DNA of 64,000 bases from Saccharobesus litoralis (GTDB lineage: Bacteria; Pseudomonadota; Gammaproteobacteria; Enterobacterales; Alteromonadaceae): the NCBI RefSeq assembly GCF_003063625.1, contig NZ_CP026604.1, positions 3,264,065 to 3,328,064 of the forward strand, in the 5' to 3' direction. How positions within the stretch are numbered: position 1 is the first letter of the stretch; each line of letters starts with the position of its first letter. A model generated the notes under the pieces. The model saw only the letters and a program-made list of their open reading frames with translations, did not search any database and was not told where the DNA came from. Both the position numbers and the translations under genes were made by a program. Below are positions 48,622-57,593 of the stretch, piece after piece.

Positions 48622-50721
48622 ATGTTAAATCCAATTACACATTCTTTTCAGTATGGCCAACATACTGTTACTTTAGAAACGGGTATGATTGCCCGCCAAG
48701 CAAGTGCCGCTGTTATGGCCAGCATGGACGACACATCAGTACTCGTTTCAGTTGTTGAGAAAAAATCGGATGAACCGCGTGACTTTTTCCCATTAACTGT
48801 AAACTATCAAGAAAAAGCCTATGCTGCAGGTAAAATTCCAGGTGGTTTCTTTAAGCGTGAAGGTCGTCCAAGTGAAGGCGAAACCTTGATAGCACGTCTT
48901 ATTGACCGTCCAATCCGTCCTTTATTCCCTAAAGCTTATTGTAATGAAGTACAAGTTGTGATCACTGTGGTTTCAGCTAACCCAGAAATTCCAACTGACG
49001 TTATTTCAATGATAGGTGTATCTGCGGCATTATCAATTGCTGGAACGCCATTCCAAGGCCCTGTTGGTGCTGCTCGTGTTGGTTATAAAGATGGTCAATA
49101 CATGTTAAACCCTGTTATTTCTGAATTACCAAGCAGCCAACTTGATTTAGTGGTTGCTGGTACTGAAAGTGCAGTGTTGATGGTGGAATCAGAAGCTGAA
49201 GTATTATCTGAAGATGTCATGCTTGGCGCTGTTGTTTATGGTCATGAGCAATCTCAAGCTGTAATCGAAGGTGTTAAAGCATTTAAAGCAGCGGTTAACC
49301 CAACCGAATCAGATTGGGTAGCACCAGAAGTTAATACTGAATTAAAAGAGAAAGTGACAGCCGCTTCTAAAGACGGTTTTACAGCAGCCTATCAAATCAC
49401 AGATAAAATGGCGCGTTATGAAGCTGTAGGCGTAGTTAAAGCCGAAGCATTAGCGAAATTGCTAGCCGAAGATGAAGAGCTTGATGAAGGCGAAATTGGC
49501 GACATGCTAAGTTCAGTTGAAAAATCAGTTGTACGTGATCGCATTATCGCCGGTGAGCCACGCATTGATGGTCGTGATCCTGAAAGTGTTCGTGCTCTTG
49601 ATGTTCGTACGGGTATTTTACCACGTACACACGGTTCATCTTTATTCACTCGTGGTGAAACACAAGCTATTGTCGCAGCGACGTTAGGTACTCCACGTGA
49701 TGCACAAATCATCGATAGTCTAACGGGCGAGTCTACTGATAACTTCATGTTGCACTATAACTTCCCTCCATACTGTGTAGGTGAAACTGGCATGATAGGC
49801 TCACCTAAGCGTCGTGAAATTGGTCACGGTCGTTTGGCTAAGCGCGGCGTACAAGCGGTTATGCCAAGCCTTGACGAATTCCCATACACAGTTCGTGTTG
49901 TATCAGAGATCACTGAATCAAACGGTTCAAGCTCTATGGCTTCTGTTTGTGGTACCTCTTTAGCACTTATGGATGCCGGTGTACCGATTAAAGCGTCTGT
50001 AGCGGGTATTGCTATGGGTCTAGTTAAAGAAGATGACAAGTTTGTCGTGTTATCAGACATATTAGGTGACGAAGACCACTTAGGTGACATGGACTTTAAA
50101 GTAGCGGGTACCCAAGAAGGGGTTACAGCGTTACAAATGGATATCAAAATTGAAGGTATCACTAAAGAGATCATGCAGATTGCTTTGAACCAAGCAAAAG
50201 CGGCTCGTTTACATATTTTGAATGTTATGGATGAAGCGATTTCTGGTCACCGTGAAGAAGTTTCTGAGTTTGCGCCTCGCATATACGAGATGAAGATTGA
50301 CGCTGATAAGATCCGTGATGTTATCGGTAAAGGTGGCGCAACAATTCGCCAGCTTACTGAAGAGACAGAAACCACAATCGAAATCGAAGACGATGGTAAA
50401 GTTAAGATCGCAGCAACTGATAAATCTAAAGCAGAAGCAGCAATGGAGCGCATTAAGCAAATTACTGCTGAAGTTGAAGTGAACCAAGTTTATCAAGGTA
50501 AAGTTGTACGTATCGTTGACTTTGGTGCCTTTGTTGAAGTGTTACCGGGTAAACAAGGTCTTGTTCATATTTCACAAATCTCTGAAGAGCGTGTTGAAAA
50601 AGTTCAAGATTACATTCAAGAGGGTCAAGAAGTCACTGTTAAGGTACTTGAGATTGACCGTCAAGGCCGCGTACGCTTAAGCATGAAAGCGGCAGTTGAA
50701 AAGCCTGAAGTAGCTGAATAA
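48622..50721 (+). CDS. pnp: Polyribonucleotide nucleotidyltransferase
   Basis: 699 residues: two RNase PH-like domains separated by a helical domain ([30 protein letters not shown]; second core with [17 protein letters not shown] context and [16 protein letters not shown]), then KH ([20 protein letters not shown]) and S1 ([28 protein letters not shown]) domains at the C-terminus. It is a phosphate-dependent 3'-5' exoribonuclease. nlpI downstream, as in E. coli. Confidence 0.98.
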   Translation: MLNPITHSFQYGQHTVTLETGMIARQASAAVMASMDDTSVLVSVVEKKSDEPRDFFPLTVNYQEKAYAAGKIPGGFFKREGRPSEGETLIARLIDRPIRPLFPKAYCNEVQVVITVVSANPEIPTDVISMIGVSAALSIAGTPFQGPVGAARVGYKDGQYMLNPVISELPSSQLDLVVAGTESAVLMVESEAEVLSEDVMLGAVVYGHEQSQAVIEGVKAFKAAVNPTESDWVAPEVNTELKEKVTAASKDGFTAAYQITDKMARYEAVGVVKAEALAKLLAEDEELDEGEIGDMLSSVEKSVVRDRIIAGEPRIDGRDPESVRALDVRTGILPRTHGSSLFTRGETQAIVAATLGTPRDAQIIDSLTGESTDNFMLHYNFPPYCVGETGMIGSPKRREIGHGRLAKRGVQAVMPSLDEFPYTVRVVSEITESNGSSSMASVCGTSLALMDAGVPIKASVAGIAMGLVKEDDKFVVLSDILGDEDHLGDMDFKVAGTQEGVTALQMDIKIEGITKEIMQIALNQAKAARLHILNVMDEAISGHREEVSEFAPRIYEMKIDADKIRDVIGKGGATIRQLTEETETTIEIEDDGKVKIAATDKSKAEAAMERIKQITAEVEVNQVYQGKVVRIVDFGAFVEVLPGKQGLVHISQISEERVEKVQDYIQEGQEVTVKVLEIDRQGRVRLSMKAAVEKPEVAE

Positions 50722-50746
50722 TCGATTAATTTTAATACTCGATTGT

Positions 50747-50774
50747 AAAAGGGAGCGTTTTAGCTCCCTTTTTT
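50747..50774 (+). terminator. Intrinsic terminator after pnp
   Basis: AAAAGGGAGC-GTTTTA-GCTCCCTTTTTT, 25 bp after the pnp stop. Confidence 0.92.
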
Positions 50775-50851
50775 GTTTTTGTAGCACTGACAATCTTGTC
50801 TTCTGCTTGTATAGTGACGTTATAGAGGTCATTACTAACAAGAAACACTAT

Positions 50852-51715
50852 ATGTATTTTAAGTTGGGCGCCATGCTAATGCTTATTATCAGTTTAGCGG
50901 CCTGTAACAGTACACCTAAAAATAATGAGCAGCAGATGCTCTTTGTTAAACCGCTGCAAGTTTCTACCCAGCAGCAACTAGCCATTAAACGTTTGTCTGA
51001 TATTTTAGGTCATGTCAATTTGACTGAAGAGCAGCAAGCTGAAGTGTATTTTCAACGTGGGCGGCGCTATGACGAAATAGGCCTTAACCAGTTAGCTCAT
51101 TTCGATTTTAACCAAGCATTAAGGCTTAAACAGAATTTAGCTGAAGCCTATAATTATATTGGTATTTACTACACGCTAGAACAAGACTTTGCCAACGCCT
51201 ACGATGCCTTTGATTCGGTGCAAGAACTCAAGCCTGGGCATAGTTTTGCGTATCTTAATCGTGGCATTGCGCTGTATTACGGTAAGCGTTATGAGTTGGC
51301 GGTTGATGATTTACAAGCCTTTATTAAAGAAAAACCACAAGACCCGTACCCCGTAATCTGGCTTTATTTGGCCCAAAGGGAAGTCAATGCCGAGCAAGCA
51401 TATCAGGGACTGCAACAAGCTAAAGCCCAGCTTGATCCCAATAATTGGGCAATAAGTGTAATCGATTTGTACTTAGGTAAGTCGTCACCAGACGATTTTA
51501 TTACAGGGTTACGTCACCTCAATTCAGCAGAGGTTGACTTAACGAAACAGGCTTGTGAAGCTTATTTTTACCTTGCCAAATATTATCAGCAAACTAATGA
51601 GCCATTAATGGCAGAAACTTACTTTAAGCTCGCTTTAGCCACCAATGTTTATGAATATGTTGAACATAGATACGCTAACTTGGAACTTACCCGTATTAAT
51701 AGTTCAAAAAACTGA
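50852..51715 (+). CDS. nlpI: Lipoprotein NlpI (TPR protein)
   Basis: A signal peptide ends in the lipobox SLAAC, predicting an outer-membrane lipoprotein. TPR-like repeats follow (VYFQRGRRYDEIGLNQLAHFDFNQAL, AYNYIGIYYTLEQDFANAYDAFDSV and AYLNRGIALYYGKRYELAVDDLQ, given in part). NlpI in E. coli is an adaptor that brings the protease Prc to the endopeptidase MepS and organises peptidoglycan enzymes. ATG 50852 (MYFKLGAML) is chosen over 50807 because it gives a normal signal peptide. Its 3' end overlaps the next gene if that gene starts at 51645. Confidence 0.92.
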   Translation: MYFKLGAMLMLIISLAACNSTPKNNEQQMLFVKPLQVSTQQQLAIKRLSDILGHVNLTEEQQAEVYFQRGRRYDEIGLNQLAHFDFNQALRLKQNLAEAYNYIGIYYTLEQDFANAYDAFDSVQELKPGHSFAYLNRGIALYYGKRYELAVDDLQAFIKEKPQDPYPVIWLYLAQREVNAEQAYQGLQQAKAQLDPNNWAISVIDLYLGKSSPDDFITGLRHLNSAEVDLTKQACEAYFYLAKYYQQTNEPLMAETYFKLALATNVYEYVEHRYANLELTRINSSKN

Positions 51716-53393
51716 TAAGCTGAGGCGCTACAGCCTTTGTGTATTGTGTTGCTTTATTTTTATTGGCTGTAAAGACCTTGGCTTGGCTAGTCAACAAGCA
51801 GAATATAAAATAGCACAGTATATTAAGCGTGCGTTGATTTTTGATTCAGACAACACATTTAATATACAAGTCGATAAACTACCTAGGTTACCACATTTCA
51901 GCTCCGCGGCTAACATTCGTCAAGAGCTTAAACGCCTAACATTGGATAATCCAGCCAACAAGGCGCAACTACAATTTAAGCAAAGTCAAGTTACCAAACA
52001 CGTTGCAACTTGGCTGGAGCTATTTGCTCGCTTAGGAAACCCTGATGCCCAGTTTAAGTTAGCAAAGTACCTAAAATCTGGTTATCAGGCTTCTTATTTT
52101 CAATTATCAAGCAATCAATCATCAAGCAATCAATCATCAAGCAATCAAGCATCAAGCTATCAAACATCTAGTAATCAGTTATCTGCTAATCAAGCCAATC
52201 AATTATTAGTAGATGAACCGCTTACGGAAAAAGCCAATAAGTCTACAACCGCAAGTCACTATTGGCTAACAAAGGCAATTGAGCAAAATTATTTACCGGC
52301 CCTGCGTTTTCGCGTTTCGCAACTAATTGATTCTCAAGCTTTTAGTGAGTTAGATAACTTTGTTAAAGCAAATACATTTTCTGAACAGGAAAGACAAATT
52401 TATCAGCTTTATGTGGCTGTTGGGCTAGCAGAGCCGTACTGGCAAGCCATGCTGCAACGCGTATTGGCTCGTACAGACATTCGCGATGAATTTTTATTAA
52501 GCCTTAAACAGCGAATATCACTGCTAGTTGATGAATATTCTAATCCTGTATCTAGTGCGCATTTTCAGAATGGATCTGCTTGTCAATTAATGTTGCATGT
52601 TTATGCGAAAAACCCATGGCAGTTAAAAGCGCTAGACTCACTGTTAAATGAAACGATCAATCAGACCAAGCTTAAATTATTTAATATTTGTATTGCCAGT
52701 TATCGTTGGGGGTTGGGAGCCACTGTGCAGGGAAAAGAAATGCAGGAAAAAGATAGGCAGGGAAAAGAGATACAAAGAAAGAACAAGCGTAGCAAGAACA
52801 CGCAACACGTGGCAGAACAAGCTGAGAGCTCTGTAACGGCTATCACCCCTCCTTACACGTTAACTTGGCAAGCAATGCCACAGAAGAAAAAATCTTATGT
52901 ACAAGGGCGAGGGATATATTTAAATCAGCAGGCTGATCGACATGTACTTAAACATGAAATAGGTCATTTGCTCGGTTTTGAAGATGAGTATGAATTGGCT
53001 AGCCAGATAAAAGCTAGGGTTTGTCAGTTACCAAAAGATCAACAAGTTAAACGCTTAGGCGCCAATGTGGTGATAATCGATAAGGCCTTGTCGTTTGCTA
53101 ATCAGCAACAAGCGCTAGATTTTATTCAACATTCGATACCATGGGCCGGTATGTTGCGTGAGCATTTGGATTGGAATAATTGGCTGGTTAAGCAAGGCGA
53201 GCGATTTGTGTTGCAGATCCAAAGCGGATCCTTGGAATTAGAACAATCTATTAATCAGAGTGTCGGCTTATTTGCCAGTCAAACCTGTCATGGCTCATCA
53301 GTTCAGGCGATTAAGCCGTGGGCTAATGTGAGTTTTATGGAATTACATACCCAACCTATTACAAGAAATTATCGCTCACTTTTAGCAAATTAA
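51645..53393 (+). CDS. Putative lipoprotein with Sel1-like region and HExGH zinc-protease-like motif, unknown function
   Basis: I do not recognise the family. A signal-like segment LRRYSLCVLCCFIFIGC (lipobox Cys about residue 42) points to a lipoprotein. A helical, Sel1/TPR-like part follows (RLGNPDAQFKLAKYLKSG, then HYWLTKAIEQNYLPALRF), broken by a low-complexity stretch of QSSSN-type pentapeptides (about 153-182). Near the C-terminus, HEIGHLLGFEDEY (about 437-449) resembles the zinc site of metallopeptidases; a third ligand is not identified. The start is unclear: ATG 51645 overlaps nlpI by 71 bp and gives a long n-region, but no ATG lies nearer. A second charged repeat (QGKE-type) is at about 365-382. 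It may act in envelope proteolysis with NlpI; that is speculation. Confidence 0.7.
   Translation: MFMNMLNIDTLTWNLPVLIVQKTDKLRRYSLCVLCCFIFIGCKDLGLASQQAEYKIAQYIKRALIFDSDNTFNIQVDKLPRLPHFSSAANIRQELKRLTLDNPANKAQLQFKQSQVTKHVATWLELFARLGNPDAQFKLAKYLKSGYQASYFQLSSNQSSSNQSSSNQASSYQTSSNQLSANQANQLLVDEPLTEKANKSTTASHYWLTKAIEQNYLPALRFRVSQLIDSQAFSELDNFVKANTFSEQERQIYQLYVAVGLAEPYWQAMLQRVLARTDIRDEFLLSLKQRISLLVDEYSNPVSSAHFQNGSACQLMLHVYAKNPWQLKALDSLLNETINQTKLKLFNICIASYRWGLGATVQGKEMQEKDRQGKEIQRKNKRSKNTQHVAEQAESSVTAITPPYTLTWQAMPQKKKSYVQGRGIYLNQQADRHVLKHEIGHLLGFEDEYELASQIKARVCQLPKDQQVKRLGANVVIIDKALSFANQQQALDFIQHSIPWAGMLREHLDWNNWLVKQGERFVLQIQSGSLELEQSINQSVGLFASQTCHGSSVQAIKPWANVSFMELHTQPITRNYRSLLAN
52101..52190 (+). 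repeat. 15-bp tandem repeat inside the lipoprotein gene
   Basis: Six 15-bp units related to CAATCATCAAGCAAT, two exact, others with 1-5 changes, encode QLSSN, QSSSN, QSSSN, QASSY, QTSSN and QLSAN. Divergence increases downstream, suggesting recent expansion at the 5' side. Frame is preserved because the unit is a multiple of three. Confidence 0.85.
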
Positions 53394-53525
53394 AACTGGC
53401 AGAAAAGTAATTTATATATTTTAATTGAGGGGTAAATTGTGTTTGTGGCGTTAATCACTAAACACCTTACATTAAAACGTTATATATTGATAACTTTTTG
53501 GATTTAAAAATTTAAGGATAAACCT

Positions 53526-53846
53526 ATGCTAGTTAAAACTCTCACGTCTTGTATTTTCAGTCTGACATTTGTTCTACTTTCTCAAAGTGCAATTGCGCAA
53601 AATAGCGATATACAAAAAGCGCAAAATATTGTGAAGCAAGTGCAACAAAAGCTTGATATTAACCAAGTTACGGCTGAGCAATTAAGAATACCTAAGCTTA
53701 TTGGTAAAAAGCGCGCGGCAGCGATTATTGCTTGGCGGGATAAAAATGGGGGAATCAAGTCGTTTGATGACCTGTTAAAAGCAAAAGATCTAAACTTAGG
53801 AGTAAAAATAATAACGGAATTGCAGAAAAAATTTGTTATTAATTAG
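53526..53846 (+). CDS. Secreted ComEA-like helix-hairpin-helix protein
   Basis: A 106-residue protein with a signal peptide (cleavage near AIA-QN), a short charged linker and a ComEA-type HhH pair: LDINQVTAEQL, then IPKLIGKKRAAAIIAWRDKNGGIKSFDDL (in part). ComEA proteins bind incoming DNA in the periplasm during transformation, but short stand-alone versions are widespread in gammaproteobacteria and their role is often untested. The usual LNxAxAxxL is modified to INQVTAEQL, and the LPGIG hairpin is IPKLIGKK. SD TTAAGGATAA is 7 nt upstream. Confidence 0.82.
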   Translation: MLVKTLTSCIFSLTFVLLSQSAIAQNSDIQKAQNIVKQVQQKLDINQVTAEQLRIPKLIGKKRAAAIIAWRDKNGGIKSFDDLLKAKDLNLGVKIITELQKKFVIN

Positions 53847-53992
53847 TTATTTAGTCTAATTTTGCGTATTAATTACAATGTTTAACATACTTGCCATCAA
53901 ATAGGCTTGCATATTTGTTGGAAGTGTTTTTTAATTGAGTAGACAAAAACCTAATTCCTAATCAAAAAATTTTTTACAAGGAAGCTCATAAA

Positions 53993-55087
53993 ATGAAATC
54001 CCTATTCAAAAAAACAACTGCTGCTGCAGCTATCGCTGCTTCACTTGCATTAACTGCATGTGTTGATTCAACTGATTTTGGTAATACCGATACTACACCT
54101 ACAGCAGTAGTTACATTAAGTGGTACTGCGACTAAAGGTGTTTTAAAGCAGGCAACGGTTGTAATCTGTGCTGTTAACCCAAAAGAATGTGCGAACACCG
54201 TTAGTACTAACAATGGTGCTGATCTAAGTGGTACTCAAGGTTATATCGGTACTGCGCAAACTAATGATGATGGCGATTATTCTTTTACTGTCCCAGAAAA
54301 AGATCAAGGTACAGCTGTCATGGTGCGTATGTTTGCTGTGCCAGGCGTAACAAAGATGGATTGTGACTTTGACGGTTGTACTGACACTCAAGACTTATCT
54401 GGCTTGGAATTAAAAACAGTGGCTTTTGTTGAAACTCCTCTACCGGGTGTTGATGCGACAGTTACGGCTAGTGCTTCTGCATTATCGACTGCTGCAACAG
54501 ATACCTTGATTGAACTTGGTGGTGGTATTGATGGCCTAAAAGATGTTACTACAAAAGAAGTTTTCAAAACAGTGACAGATACTGCATCTAAGTCAGTTGC
54601 AACTGTACTGGGTATTGATACTACTACAGCAAGTTCTGTTAACTTGTTTGAAGTTAAAATTCCTAACGCAACAGCTGGTGATAGTAAATTTGATGAAGCT
54701 GATGATACAGTTAAAGCATTATCAATTGTAAACGCTTCATTAGCTAGTGTAATTGGTGTTAAGGTAGATGCAGATGAAGACGCGCCAGCTACGTTAGCGG
54801 CGGCTATCAAGAAAGTGACTTCTACTGTTTCTCAAGCGGTCACTAAAGGTAGTTCAGATAAATCATCTACGACTTTAGGTCAAATTACTCAGACAGCTAA
54901 AACCCAAGCTGACGCTAAAGTAAATGCGATAGTGGCAAGTAACCCTAACTCTACTTTAGATACAAAAGTTAAAGTGCCTACTGCAGATGAAGTTAAATCG
55001 AAAGTTGATGAGTCTAAAGCCGAAGTAGACAAAGTTAAAGATACTGTTACTGGTGGTACAGGTACTGGTGCTACTGGTGCACAATAA
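53993..55087 (+). CDS. Lipoprotein of unknown function, Thr/Ala/Lys-rich
   Basis: I do not recognise a named family. The N-terminus is a clear lipoprotein signal (MKSLFKKTTAAAA..., lipobox ALTAC near residue 23). The next 120 residues look like a beta-sandwich carboxypeptidase-regulatory/Ig-like domain (TKGVLKQATVVICAV, NDDGDYSFTVP). It includes an acidic DCDFDGCTD loop with paired cysteines that could bind calcium or form a disulfide. The rest is Thr/Ala/Ser-rich helical sequence with a Lys-Val-Asp repeat (KVDESKAEVDKVKD) and a Gly/Thr tail. SD AAGGAAGC precedes the ATG; a terminator follows. Confidence 0.75.
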   Translation: MKSLFKKTTAAAAIAASLALTACVDSTDFGNTDTTPTAVVTLSGTATKGVLKQATVVICAVNPKECANTVSTNNGADLSGTQGYIGTAQTNDDGDYSFTVPEKDQGTAVMVRMFAVPGVTKMDCDFDGCTDTQDLSGLELKTVAFVETPLPGVDATVTASASALSTAATDTLIELGGGIDGLKDVTTKEVFKTVTDTASKSVATVLGIDTTTASSVNLFEVKIPNATAGDSKFDEADDTVKALSIVNASLASVIGVKVDADEDAPATLAAAIKKVTSTVSQAVTKGSSDKSSTTLGQITQTAKTQADAKVNAIVASNPNSTLDTKVKVPTADEVKSKVDESKAEVDKVKDTVTGGTGTGATGAQ

Positions 55088-55106
55088 TCACTTTTACTGA
55101 TTGAAT

Positions 55107-55132
55107 AAAAACCCGCTATGGCGGGTTTTTTT
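55107..55132 (+). terminator. Intrinsic terminator after the unknown lipoprotein gene
   Basis: AAAACCCGC-TATG-GCGGGTTTT followed by more T's, 20 bp after the stop. Confidence 0.9.
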
Positions 55133-55413
55133 ATGCCTTATAGCATAACGATTGGCTAGTTTTATTAACTTGCTGAGCGAATTAGCCGATAATAGTCAAA
55201 GGTAAGGTGTGTTTAGGACTTTGCGCTTGAGTCAATGTGCTACATACACGACAAACAGAAATTTGTCAGTTTGCTTGCTTTAACATATTGCCTTCCAGTG
55301 ATTTTTATAGAGATCTGGCACATGGTTTATTAGTGAAACAATAAACGAAACTAAGCCTCTGTGTTGTATACCAATTCACAACGACTCACATTTTGTAAAA
55401 TAGAATAACGATA
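55133..55413. other. Intergenic region before the YjbH-like gene
   Basis: About 280 bp without a supported ORF. Near the 3' end, TTCACA (about 55375) and TAAAAT (about 55397) could form a promoter with short spacing. No repeat or conserved RNA structure was seen. Confidence 0.4.
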
Positions 55414-57528
55414 ATGAAAAAACTCGCTTTAACTTTGGGGATCACCAGCATCCTGTTGACTAATACTTGTTTAGCTGTTGATGAAAAAATAAATTTTCAA
55501 GGGATCACTGGGGCTGTCAATACGCCGTCTGCCAACACATTACAGCCTGGCAGTTTTAACTTTTTTTATTCGAAGCCGGTTGAGCGTGGTAATCGTTATT
55601 TGGATAACCATAGCTTTGTGTATAGCTTTGGTTTATATGACTTTTTAGAAGTGAGCGGGCGCAATGCCAGTTATTCAAGTGATTTGGGTAAAGGGTCTGA
55701 TTTATCAGCCAATATCAAGTTAAAAGCCAGCTTTATTCCCAAGGATTGGTTTAGTTTAGCGATTGGCTCACAGGATTTAGGCGGTGCCGCCAATAATTAT
55801 GGTGCTGATTATGTTGTGCTGTCTAAGTCCTTGTTTGATGACAGTCTGTCTATTTCTGCTGGCGTAGCAAAAAGTGATTCACTGTTAGGCAGAATGAACG
55901 GTGAGTTTGGCTCTATACGTTATCAACCCTTTGAATGGTTACAACTGCAAGCCGATTATGATGCGGCTGATACACATACTGGTTTGGTTTTTTCTACACC
56001 TTTGGCATGGTTAAATAATCAAGCACAGTTTAATGCGTCTATTATTACTTCATCCAGTAATGAAGATTTAACGGATAATGTTTCATACGGTATTGGCTTT
56101 ACCTTGCCTATGGGCTCATCAATACCCACATCTTTAGCGCATAGCAGTGAATATGAAATTCAACAAAGCAATGCAGCTCGTACTCAAGTTCAAGTATTGT
56201 CAGGTCAACAAGAAAACCGTTTATTTGAGCAATTAAAAAGTTTTAAACAAGGCTTAATTGACTTTGGTCTGGAAGATATCTCCGTAGGATATGATGTTAA
56301 CAATAAGGTATTTGTTCGGGCGACGACCTTATCAACATTTGGTCGTAACCGTTTAGATGCAGTTGGTTACATTTTAGGCACCTTGGTTAATGAAGTGACA
56401 GCCAGCAAAGAAAGCCAGTTTGTATTAGAGATCACTGAAAATGGCTTAGTTGCAGAAAGTTACAGTGGTCAGTTTGCCCAATATCATGCTTTTCTACAGC
56501 AAACCTCGACATCAACTGGCTTACGCGTGATCAAAGGGGGACAAAGTCAAACTGCCAATGTCAATTGGATCGGTGAGCAAAAACAAAATTCATCGTGGTT
56601 TAAGCCTAGGATCACCTTATCGCCAGACGTCAACTCCACCGTAGGTACCGAAGTCGGGGTTTTGGACTTTTCCGTGGCGTTGGCTGCGCGCTTGGAATTA
56701 GACTTGTGGTCAGGCGCGACATTCTCTTCAAAATATTTAAAGCAATTTTACGAAACCAAAGATTTTAAAGATGGTTATATACTAGCTAATTCGCGGCAAA
56801 ACTCCGGCTTGTATGAACTGGGTTTACATCAAAGTTGGACTTTACCGTTTAATATTTTCAACATGACTAGTGTCGGACGCTACCGAGAAAATTGGAATTA
56901 TATTAGCCATGAAGCCTATTGGGCGTCACAAAGTGGCCGTAATATTTTTCAGTTGAAACTCGGCCGCTATGAACTCGATAAATTTGAATCGCAAATTGAT
57001 TGTATTACTTTTTACAAAGTATGTCGCGAGGCTAAAGCTTGGGAAGAAGCCAATACGCCAAAAGAGCGTGATGTTGCTGTTGCCTCTTATAAACACTATG
57101 TCCCTGAATATGATTTGTTATTGCGGGCCGAAGCAGGCCAATTTTGGCAAGCCGATACTGGTTTTACGTTACAGTTAGAACGTCAGTTCGGCGACACGAC
57201 AGTACGTTTACGCTACAAAAATACCGATGCTGAGTCTGGGGTCAATAATGAATTTATAGGTTTGTCTTTCTCTGTGCCGTTGACTCCACGTAAAGATTAT
57301 AATTTTAAACATGTGACACTCCGCGGGGAAAATAAATGGACTTATGGTATCGATACGTTAATTGGCAAAAATCATAATCGATTAACGCCAGGCACCGCTG
57401 ATATTGCTTATGTATCAACTCGTAATTTAGCCAATATCTATTTTAATAACTTTAGATCAGGTCAGGCTTATCTTGAACGTAACAAAGCACGTTTGATTGA
57501 TGCCTATTTAACATTTAAAGACCAGTAA
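55414..57528 (+). CDS. YjbH-family outer membrane beta-barrel protein
   Basis: 704 residues with a signal peptide (cleavage near CLA-VD) and the YjbH N-terminal hallmark INFQGITGAVNTPSANTLQPG. Alternating beta-barrel-like sequence runs throughout, with a mixed segment at about 255-400, ending in a strand-rich C-terminus. In E. coli, YjbH belongs to the yjbEFGH operon linked to exopolysaccharide production and envelope stress. Here yjbE, yjbF and yjbG are absent and the gene stands alone. Export or outer-membrane passage of a polysaccharide is inference. Confidence 0.82.
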   Translation: MKKLALTLGITSILLTNTCLAVDEKINFQGITGAVNTPSANTLQPGSFNFFYSKPVERGNRYLDNHSFVYSFGLYDFLEVSGRNASYSSDLGKGSDLSANIKLKASFIPKDWFSLAIGSQDLGGAANNYGADYVVLSKSLFDDSLSISAGVAKSDSLLGRMNGEFGSIRYQPFEWLQLQADYDAADTHTGLVFSTPLAWLNNQAQFNASIITSSSNEDLTDNVSYGIGFTLPMGSSIPTSLAHSSEYEIQQSNAARTQVQVLSGQQENRLFEQLKSFKQGLIDFGLEDISVGYDVNNKVFVRATTLSTFGRNRLDAVGYILGTLVNEVTASKESQFVLEITENGLVAESYSGQFAQYHAFLQQTSTSTGLRVIKGGQSQTANVNWIGEQKQNSSWFKPRITLSPDVNSTVGTEVGVLDFSVALAARLELDLWSGATFSSKYLKQFYETKDFKDGYILANSRQNSGLYELGLHQSWTLPFNIFNMTSVGRYRENWNYISHEAYWASQSGRNIFQLKLGRYELDKFESQIDCITFYKVCREAKAWEEANTPKERDVAVASYKHYVPEYDLLLRAEAGQFWQADTGFTLQLERQFGDTTVRLRYKNTDAESGVNNEFIGLSFSVPLTPRKDYNFKHVTLRGENKWTYGIDTLIGKNHNRLTPGTADIAYVSTRNLANIYFNNFRSGQAYLERNKARLIDAYLTFKDQ

Positions 57529-57539
57529 AACCCATATTT

Positions 57540-57566
57540 ATGCGAATACCAGCTTGGTATTCGCAT
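57540..57566. terminator. Bidirectional terminator between yjbH-like gene and sapF
   Basis: Perfect 11-bp stem TGCGAATACCA-GCT-TGGTATTCGCA between two convergent genes; T-rich on both outer sides, though no long T-run. Confidence 0.75.
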
Positions 57567-57593
57567 CTTTATTAAAATAGCGACTGTCTATAT

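Noticed and set aside
52720-52810. Frameshift or pseudogene in the lipoprotein gene because of the abrupt charged segment
   Set aside because: The reading frame stays open and the zinc-protease-like motif follows in the same frame, so a charged linker is simpler.
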